This document shows positions 55,963-64,000 of a stretch of 64,000 nt of DNA, piece by piece. The notes under the pieces are model-generated. The model ran no database searches, was not told the origin of the DNA, and worked only from the letters and a program-made list of their open reading frames with translations. The stretch's first letter is position 1; the number at the start of each line of letters is the position of its first letter. Position numbers and translations under genes: made by a program. The stretch is from Lolium rigidum. Lineage: Eukaryota > Streptophyta > Magnoliopsida > Poales > Poaceae. The DNA is taken from the NCBI RefSeq assembly GCF_022539505.1, contig NC_061508.1:38062256-38126255 (forward strand), read 5' to 3'.

Positions 55963-56441
55963 CCATGCTTTTAGTTAGAGAGAAGCAACAAGTTCGCTAA
56001 TTATTTTTTCTTAAGCTAGACCCAGCAGGTGACTATTTTCGCAGCTTAATCTAAAGTGAATCTTATGCTAAACATGGCTGGAACCTACTGTTGTGTATCT
56101 CATTAGTCATCGGAGAACCGCTGGCAGCTCGTTCCCCACCCTCGGACGGAGCAGCCATCGCCGGCGCCTCGTCGCGCCGCCGGCTCTGTCCCCCGGCGGC
56201 ATCGGACGGACTGCGGCGCTGCACGTCAACCACGGCTCCAGCACTTGTTTCGTCTGCACGCATTGTACCCACCGCAGGAAAGTCCGCCGCAAGTAGATCC
56301 GCCGCCCACGACGACTGAGATTTGTTCCGCGCACTAATTGGTAGTATAGCTTGGTAAGACCTCCGCTTCTGCCTCTCGCGCGCCCCTAATCGATTCGGTT
56401 CCCGTAATTTATTGGAGTTTGCAGGTGCGAAATAGTCCTCA

Positions 56442-56977
56442 ATGTCTGGTCGTAGCGGGTACACCACCGAGGGTGGGGATTCGATCATGTCGTGGCCACG
56501 TTCTACTTCTCCTACCTCATCGGAAGTGCAGGTATCTAGCTTCTGCTCTCAGTACTACCGTTGAATTTGAAGTGCCGCCATGGCCTGTTGGAGTGATTTC
56601 AGTTGTTCTTTTTTCCATTATTGTTACAGTTTGCCAGGCAAGCCGATGATCCATGGTACATTGCATACCAAGATGAATCAACCCAGTGTTGTAGCCAGAG
56701 GATGGATTTGGGGGAGAAGGTGGCCAATTTAGGTGATGAATTGGCCCATAAAAACCTGATGATATTCGAGCTGAAGCGTACTGTGGAGGAAGAAAAGAAG
56801 AATTCAGAGCTTATTCGCAAGGAGAAGTTGATACTTGAGACAGATATTGTCATATTTGATCAAGTGGTAGAAAATCTAGAACATGAACTTCAAGTGATCG
56901 GAGAGGAGAAAAGTAGATTCATCTGGACAGTTTTATTAGGTGTCATCCATGTCCTAGCAGTTGTGTGGTTGTGGTAG
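56442..56977 (+). CDS. Two-exon gene for a small coiled-coil, tail-anchored protein (145 aa)
   Basis: Exon 1 is 56442-56531 (30 codons, MSGRSGYTTEGG...) and exon 2 is 56630-56977. The 98-bp intron starts GTATCTAG and ends TTGTTACAG, phase 0. Exon 2 encodes a short linker (ADDPWYIAYQDE), a charged heptad-like segment of about 70 residues (VEEEKKNSELIRKEKLILET) likely to form a coiled coil, and a C-terminal hydrophobic helix FIWTVLLGVIHVLAVVWLW that ends the protein, giving a tail-anchor topology. A further intron may lie in the 5' UTR (GTAAGACC near 56354 to TTTGCAG near 56424). I do not recognise a characterised family. It may be a low-copy gene or a transposon-dispersed one. Confidence 0.55.
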
Positions 56978-57385
56978 ATGATTTAGATAGTATAGAATTG
57001 TTATTCAGTAGATGGCTTTAACCACTATACTTTGGTGTGGCTCTAACCATTGTATTTTGGCGTACAATTTCCTAGTTGTGCTAAGTAATGCGCGCGATAA
57101 TTTTAGCATGCATGAACATCTTATAAAATTGAAGGGATCCCAAAAGTGAAAGCATGTACCAGCCTCTCGGATCAAATACATATCAATCTTCCCAGTCAAG
57201 TTGGGATAGAATTCAAATCATACATACGAATGTACATGGACACATCGAGAAAGTGGAGAAGCTTTTTCGAGACGGAGGTAGTAGTTCGAAGAATTTTATC
57301 CCAATTTGAAACTGAAAAATACACATCATAATTTATCCCAATTTGCGGTGTCGAACACGGCCGCGCAGCGATGGGCTAGAAGGGC
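56978..57385. other. 3' flank of the coiled-coil gene
   Basis: No gene. ATTTTATCCCAATTTG-like sequence appears twice (57293 and 57331), and GAGACGGAGGTAGTAG near 57270 resembles a Stowaway terminus without its partner. Confidence 0.4.
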
Positions 57386-58614
57386 TGATACGTCTCCAAT
57401 GTATCGATAATTTCTTATGTTCCATGCTACTTTATTGATGATACCTACATGTTTTATGCACATTATATGTCGTATTTACGCATTTTCTGGAACTAACCTA
57501 TTAACAAGATGCCGAAGAGCCAGTTGCTGTTTTCTGCTGTTTTTGGTTTCAGAAATCCTAGTAAGGAAATATTCTCGGAATTGGACAAAATCACCGCCCA
57601 GGGTCCTATTTTTGCACGGAGCTTCCAGAAGACCGAAGAGATAACGAAGTGGGGCGACGAGGCGCCGCCACCATAGGGCCGCGCGGCCAGAGGGGGCCCG
57701 CGCCGCCCTATGGTGTGGGCCCCTTGTCAGCCCCCCTGACCTACCCTTTCTCCTACTTATAGCCTCCGTCGCGAAACCCCCGCATGCGAGAGCCACGATA
57801 CGGAAAACCTTCCGGAGACGCCGCCGCCGCGAATCCCATCTCGGGGGATTCGGGAGATCGCCTCCGGCACCCTGCCGGAGAGGGGATTCATCTCCCGGAG
57901 GACTCTTCATCGCCATGATCGCCTCCGGAGTGATGAGTGAGTAGTTCACCCCTGGACTATGGGTCCATAGCAGTAGCTAGATGGTCGTCTTCTCCTAATT
58001 GTGCTTCATTGTTGGATCTTGTGAGCTGCCTAACATGATCAAGATCATCTATCCGTAATTCTATATGTTGTGTTTGTCGGGATCCGATGGATAGAGAATA
58101 GTATGTTATGATGATTATCAATCTATTGTTTATGTGTTGTTTATGATCTTGCATGCTCTCCGTTATTAGTAGAGGCTCGGCCAAGTTTTCACTCTTAACT
58201 CCAAGAGGGAGTATTTATGCTCGATAGTGGGTTCATGCCTTCATTGACACCGGGACGATGTGACGGAAAGTTCTAAGGTTGTGATGTGCTTGTTGCCACT
58301 AGGGATAAAACATTGATTCTATGTCTAAGGATGTAGTTGTCGATTACATTACGCACCATACTTAATGCAATTGTCCGTTGCTTAGCAACTTAATACCGAA
58401 TGGGGTTCGGATGATAACCTCGAAGGTGGACTTTTTAGGCATAGATGCGGTTGGATGGCGGTCTATGTACTTTGTCGTAATGCCCGGATTAAATCTCACT
58501 ATACTTATCATGACATGTATGTGCATTGTTATGCCCTCTCTATTTGTCAATTGCCCGACTGTAATTTGTTCACCCAACATGCTTTTATTTTATGGGAGAG
58601 ACACCTCTAGTGAA
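57386..58614 (+). repeat. LTR D of the A/C/E family, interrupted
   Basis: Starts TGATACGTCTCCAATG at 57386 and aligns with other family LTRs up to ACACCTCTAGTGAA at 58614, about 365 bp short of a full LTR, where element E begins. Whether D is a solo LTR or the 5' LTR of a complete element cannot be seen. Confidence 0.88.
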
Positions 58615-60208
58615 TGATACGTCTCCAACGTATCGATAATTTCTTGTGTTCCATGCCACATTATTGATGTTATCTACATGTTTTATGCACACTTTATGTC
58701 ATATTCGTGCATTTTCTGGAACTAACCTATTAACAAGATGCCGAAGAGCCGATTCTTTGTTTCATGCTGTTTTTGGTTTCAGAAATCCTAGTAAAGAAAT
58801 ATTCTCGGAATTGGACGAAACTTTCGCCCGGGGTCCTATTTTTGCACGAAGCTTCCGGAAGACCGAAGACCTAACGAAGTGGGGCCACGAGGCAGCCGGG
58901 GGTGGCCGGCGCGGCCCAAGCCCTGGCCGCGCCGACCTATCCCCTGGGCCCCTCGTGTGGCCCCTCGCGTTGACCCTCCGCCTACTTAAAGCCTCCGTCG
59001 CGAAACCCCCGCATCGAGAGCCACGATACGGAAAACCTTACAGAGACGCCGCCGCCGCGAATCCCATCTCGGGGGATTCAGGAGATCGCCTCCGGCACCC
59101 TGCCGGAGAGGGGATTCATCTCCCGGAGGACTCTACACCGCCATGGTCGCCTCCGGAGTGATGAGTGGGTAGTTCACCCCTGGACCATGGGTCCATAGCA
59201 GTAGCTAGATGGTCGTCTTCTCCTTGTTGTGCTTCATTGTTGGATCTTGTGAGCTGCCTAACATGATCAAGATCATCTATCTGTAATACTATATGTTGTG
59301 TTTGTCGGGATCCGATGGATAGTGAGTACTATGATTATGGTGATTATCAATCTATTGTTTATGTGTTGTTTATGATCTTGCATGCTCTCCGTTATTAGTA
59401 GAGGCTCGGCCAAGTTTTTACTCTTAACTCCAAGAGGGAGTATTTATGCTCGATAGTGGGTTCATGCCTGCATTTACACTCGGGACGAGTGACGTAAAGT
59501 TCTAAGGTTGTGTTGTGCTGTTGCCACTAGGGATAAAACATTGATGCTATGTCTAAGGATGTAGTTGTTGATTACATTACGCACCATACTTAATGCAATT
59601 GTCCGTTGCTTTGCAACTTAATACTGGAGGGGTTCGGACGATAACTTCGAAGGTGGACTTTTTAGGCATAGATGCGGTTGGATGGCGGTCTATGTACTTT
59701 GTCGTAATGCCCAATTAAATCTCACTATATTTATCATATCATGTATATGCATTGTTATGCCTTTCTCTATTTGTCAATTGCCCGACTGTAATTTGTTCAC
59801 CCAACATGCTTTTATCTTATGGGAGAGACGCCTCTAGTGAACTGTGGATCCCGGTCCTATTCTTTACATAGCATACAATTTATCGCAATACTTGTGTTTT
59901 ATTATTTTCTTGCAAACATCTTCCACTCGATACGCTTAATCCTTTGTTACAGCAAGCCGGTGAGATTGACAACCTCACTCGTTTCGTTGGGGCAAAGTAC
60001 TTTGGTTGTGTTGTGCAGGTTCCGCGTTGGCGTCGGAATCCTCGGTGTTGCGCCGCATCACATTTCGCGACCATCAACCTTCAACGTGCTTCTTGGCTCC
60101 TCCTGGTTCGATTAAACCTTGGTTTCTTTCCGAGGGAAAACTTGCCACTCGTGCGCATCATACCTTCCTCTTGGGGTTCCCAACGGACGTGTACATTTAC
60201 GCGCATCA
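58615..60208 (+). repeat. 5' LTR of E (1594 bp)
   Basis: TGATACGTCTCC to GCGCATCA, full length for the family. Confidence 0.92.
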
Positions 60209-60219
60209 AGCTCGTTTTA

Positions 60220-60237
60220 CGGCGCCGTTGCCGGGGA
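60220..60237 (+). other. Primer site of E with altered first base
   Basis: Reads CGGCGCCGTTGCCGGGGA where TGG is expected (TTTTACGG here, TTTTCTGG in C). A real change would impair priming; a base-call error is more likely. Confidence 0.7.
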
Positions 60238-60461
60238 GATCAAGACACGCTGCAAGGGGAGTCTCCACTTCTCAATCTCTTTACTTTGTTTTTGTCTTGC
60301 TTTATTTTATTTACTATTTTGTTTGCTGCACCTAAACAAAACACAAAAAAATTAGTTGCTAGTTTTACTTTATTTACTGTCTTGCTCTCTATATCGAAAA
60401 CACAAAAAAATTAGTTACTTGCATTTACTTTATCTAGTTTGTTTTATTTACCGTTACTAAA

Positions 60462-62555
60462 ATGAATACCCCTGAAAATACTAAATTGTGTGACTTCACA
60501 AATGCAAATAATAATGATTTCCTATGCACACCTATTGCTCCACCTGCTACTACAGCAGAATTCTTTGAAATTAAACCCGCTTTACTCGAACTTGGTTATG
60601 AGAGAACAATTTTCCGGTATTAGTTCCGATGATGCTCGCTGCCCATCTCAATAATTTTGTTGAACTTTGTGAAATGCAAAAGTATAAAGATGTAGATGGT
60701 GATATTATTAAATTGAAAGTGTTTCCTTTCTCATTAAGAGGAAGAGCTAAAGACTGGTTGCTATCTTTGCCTAAGAATAGTATTGATTCATGCACTAAAT
60801 GCAAGGATGCTTTTATTGGTAGATATTATCCTCCCGCTAAAATTATATCTTTGAGAAGTAGCATAATGAATTTTAAACAATTAGATACTGAACATGTTGC
60901 TCAAGCATGGGAGAGAATGAAAACTTTGGTAAAGAATTGCCCAACCCATGGACTGACTACTTGGATGATCATCCAAACCTTCTATGCAGGACTAAATTTT
61001 TCTTCGCGGAATTTATTGGATTCAGCTGCTGGAGGTACCTTTATGTCCATCACATTGGGGGCGGCTACAAAACTTCTTGATGATATGATGATAAATTACT
61101 CTGAATGGCACACGGAAAGAGCTCCACAAGGTAAGAAGGTAAATTCTATTGAAGAAACCTCTTCCTTGAATGATAAGATTGATGTGATTATGTCTATGCT
61201 TGTGAATGGTAGATCTAATGTTGATCCTAATAATGTTCCTTTAGCTTCATTGGTTGCTCAAAATTCTAGGCAATATCCTGCTAATGGTAATACTTATGGT
61301 AGATATGAGGGAAGGATGCTAGATATTGAAAGATCCACTAAAAACTTTATGCAATCGCAATATGAGCAAAATCAATTGTTTACTAAAACTATGAATGAAC
61401 AATCTACCTTGTTGAAAAATATAGGAGATCAACTTGAAAATTTGAATAGGGAGATTTCGGGTTTGCAAACTAAAATTTCAAATGCTGAAACCCGAATCTC
61501 ATACATGTCTGCATCACAATCTTCTTTAATTAATAAAATGGCTGCTAAACCTGATGATATTGATAATAAGATTACTACTACAGCAAATGCCATCCAAGTT
61601 AGAATTAATGAGAATATAAGATTAATGGCTGAACTGCGTGCTAGGTGGGATAGAGAAGAAAATGAAAAACTAGCTAAAGAGAATAATGTAGCTAAAGTTT
61701 GGACTATTACCACCACTAGTAATGCTAATTCTTCACATGTTGCTGCACCTCCTACTATCAATGGTAAAATAATTGGTGTTGGCAAAGTTTCTACTCCTAG
61801 TGCAAAGCGAACAAAACTGCCTGAAATTGCTAAAACTCACTGAAACTGCTTGTGATAAAACTCGCTGAAATTTTTTCCAACCTTGGGAACAATGATCCCA
61901 TTGCTGTAGCTCATAATGATTTAGATTTTGATGATTGCCACATCTCTGAAGTTATAAAGTTCTTACAAAAACTTGCTAAAAGTCCTAATGCTAGTGCTAT
62001 AAATTTAGCCTTTACAAAACATATTACAAACGCTCTCATAAAAGCTAGGGAAGAGAAACTAAAACTTGAAACTTCTATTCCTAGAAAGTTAGAAGATGGT
62101 TGGGAGCCCATCATTAAAATGAAATTCAATGACTTTGAATGTAATGCTTTATGTGATCTTGGTGCAAGTATTTCGTTATGCCTAAAAAGATTTATGATAT
62201 GCTTGACTTGCCACCATTGAAGAATTGTTATTTGGATGTTAATCTTGCCGATAGTGTTAAAAAGAAACCTTTGGGGAGGATTGATAATGTGCACATTACG
62301 GTTAACAATAACCTTGTCCCCGTTGATTTTGTTGTCTTGGATATCGAATGCAATGCATCTTGTCCTATTGTGTTGGGAAGACCTTTTCTTCGAACTGTTG
62401 GTGCTGTTATTGATATGAGGGAAGGTAATATTAAATATCAATTTCCTCTCAAGAAAGGTATGGAACATTTCCCTAGAAAGAGAATGAAGTTGCCTTTTGA
62501 TTCTATTATTAGAACAAGCTATGATGTTGATGCTTCTACTCTCGATGTTACTTGA
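60462..62555 (+). pseudogene. gag-pro: gag-protease of element E, nearly intact with small frame breaks
   Basis: The start ATG is at 60462 (MNTPENTKLCDFTNANNND). Frame breaks lie near 60588-60635 (ACTCGAACTTGG, GATGCTCGCTGCC), 61835-61865 and 62173 (ATTTCGTTATGCC). At several of these C has CTG where E has CG or CTCG, so most may be sequencing errors. The long middle frame (60629-61843) holds the gag core and a coiled-coil region (QLENLNREISGLQTKISNAE). The protease follows with CDLGASIS (about 62150) and VLGRPFLRTVGAVIDMREGN, ending DASTLDVT at a TGA at 62555. The Asn/Gly-rich insert of C is absent, and E instead has about 270 bp encoding YGRYEGRMLDIERSTKNF onward. There is no polymerase. 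Confidence 0.82.
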
Positions 62556-64000
62556 TTTGCACTTTCTGCGCCTAGCTGAAAGGCGTTAAAGAAAAGCGCT
62601 TATGGGAGACAACCCATGTTTTTACCTACAGCAATTTTTTGTTTTGTTGTGTCTTGGAAGTTGTTTACTACTGTAGCAACCTCTCCTTATCATGTTTTTG
62701 TGCCAAGTAAAGTTTCTATGTCAAAGTTGATGTTATATTTGGGATTACTGCGCAGAAACAGCATTGCTGTCTGTCACGAATCTGGGCACAGTTCCCTGTA
62801 GAAAATTCGAAAAAATATGCCAATTTACGAGCGTGATCCTCAGATATGTACGCAACTTTCATTAGTTTTGAGTTTTTCCATTTGAGCAAGTCTGGTGCCA
62901 GCTTTAAATTCGTCTTTACAGACTGTTCTGTTTTTGACAGATTCTGCATTTTATTTCGCATTGCCTCTTTTGCTATATTGGATTTATTTCTTTGATCCAC
63001 TAATGTCCAGTAGCATTATGCAATGTCCAGAAGTGAAAATAATGATTGTGTCATCTCTGAATATGTGAATTATTAATTGTGCACTAACCCTCTAATGAGT
63101 TTGCTTGAAGTTTGGTGTGAAGGAAGTTTTCAAGGGTCAAGAGAGGAGTATGATATACTATGATCAAGAGGAGTGAAAGCTCTAAGCTTGGGGATGCCCC
63201 CGTGGTTCACCCCTGCATATTTTAAGAAGACTCAAGCGTCTAAGCTTGGGGATGCCCAAGGCATCCCCTTCTTCATCGACAACATCATCAGGTTCCTCCC
63301 CTGAAACTATATTTTTATTCAATCACATCTTGTGTTCTTTACTTGGAGCGTCGGTTTGTTTTCGTTTTTGTTTTTGTTTGAATAAGATGGATCCTAGCAT
63401 TCACTTTGTGGGAGAGAGACACGCTCCGCTGTTGCATATGGACACATGTGTCCTTAGGCTTTACTCATAATGTTCATGGCGAAGTTTCTTCTTCGTTAAA
63501 TTGTTATATGGTTGGAATTGGAAAATGCTACATGTAGTAATTCTAAAATGTCTTGGATAATGTGACACTTGGTAATTGTTGTGCTCACGTTTAAGCTCTT
63601 GCATCATATACTTTGCACCCATTAATGAAGAAATACATAGAGCTTGCTAAAATTTGGTTTGCATATTTGGTTTCTCTAAGGTCTAGATAATATCTAGTAT
63701 TGAGTTTTGAACAACAAGGAAGACGGTGTAGAGTTTTATAATGTTTACAATATGTCTTTTATGTGAGTCTTGCTGCACTTGTTCATCCTTGAGTTTGCTT
63801 CAAATAACCTTGCTAGCCTAAACCTTGTATCGAGAGGGAATACTTCTCATACATCCAAAATCCTTGAGCCAACTACTATGCCATTTGTGTCCACCATAAC
63901 TACCTACTACATGGTATTTCTCCGCCATTCCAAAGTAAATTGCTTGAGTGCTACCTTTAAAATTCCATCATTCACCTATGCAATATATAGCTCATGGGAC
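62556..64000 (+). other. 3' noncoding region of E
   Basis: Collinear with 45761-47220 of C. TAAGCTTGGGGATGC occurs at 63183-63197 and 63241-63255, and the 9-bp hairpin at 63248-63268. No gene supported. Confidence 0.7.

Larger units (their letters stand above)
58615..64000 (+). mobile_element. Athila-like Gypsy element E inserted in LTR D, cut by window end
   Basis: 5' LTR, altered tRNA-Asp primer site, gag-protease region and part of the 3' noncoding region. The 3' LTR is outside the window. The base before is GTGAA (58610-58614), which should recur after its 3' LTR, followed by the rest of LTR D. Confidence 0.9.

Overview
This window looks like nuclear DNA of a Triticeae grass (wheat, Aegilops, barley or rye group). 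It is mostly nested LTR retrotransposons and DNA transposons with very little host coding sequence. The case rests on LTRs beginning TGATACGTCTCC with tRNA-Asp-type primer sites, a noncoding element with 6.4-kb LTRs, PIF/Harbinger, Mutator-like and Stowaway elements with the expected TAA, 9-bp and TA target duplications, and a plant-specific DVL/RTFL peptide gene. No database was searched, so element families are described by structure rather than by registry name.

Layout. 1-3753: 5' part of a minus-strand, Athila-like Gypsy element (A), cut by the window edge. 3754-4795: Copia-like leader fragment. 5575-7084 and about 7363-9469: two PIF/Harbinger elements, the first carrying a promoter and a broken ORF, the second a frameshifted transposase. 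9617-11196: solo LTR (B) of the same family as A. 12245-12556: MITE-like repeat. 13354-17742: Mutator-like element with a perfect 9-bp target duplication and a 2.3-kb insertion inside its left inverted repeat. 18094-41308: gag-only Gypsy element (G) that carries an antisense ORF and is itself split at 22259-38005 by a noncoding LARD-type element. 41808-49935: complete Athila-like gag-protease element (C). 49936-57385: the most host-like island, with Stowaway MITEs, a DVL/RTFL gene (52209-52379), a LINE fragment, a 70-bp minisatellite and a two-exon gene for a small coiled-coil, tail-anchored protein (56442-56977). 57386-64000: an LTR of the A/C family (D), interrupted by another copy (E) that runs off the window.

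How the parts relate. None of the LTR elements encodes reverse transcriptase or integrase in this window, so A, C, E, G and the LARD must have used enzymes supplied by relatives elsewhere. Five insertions (solo LTR B, the Mutator-like element, G, the LARD and C) have exact target duplications on both sides, so that part of the nesting order can be read directly. The LARD is inside G, and its two LTRs look more alike than G's two LTRs, as expected for a younger insertion.

Caution on sequence quality. Paired copies differ repeatedly where one has CAG or CTG and the other has a CG-containing form, including at several frame breaks. This looks like base-calling error at methylated CHG sites, so some frameshifts reported here may not be real.
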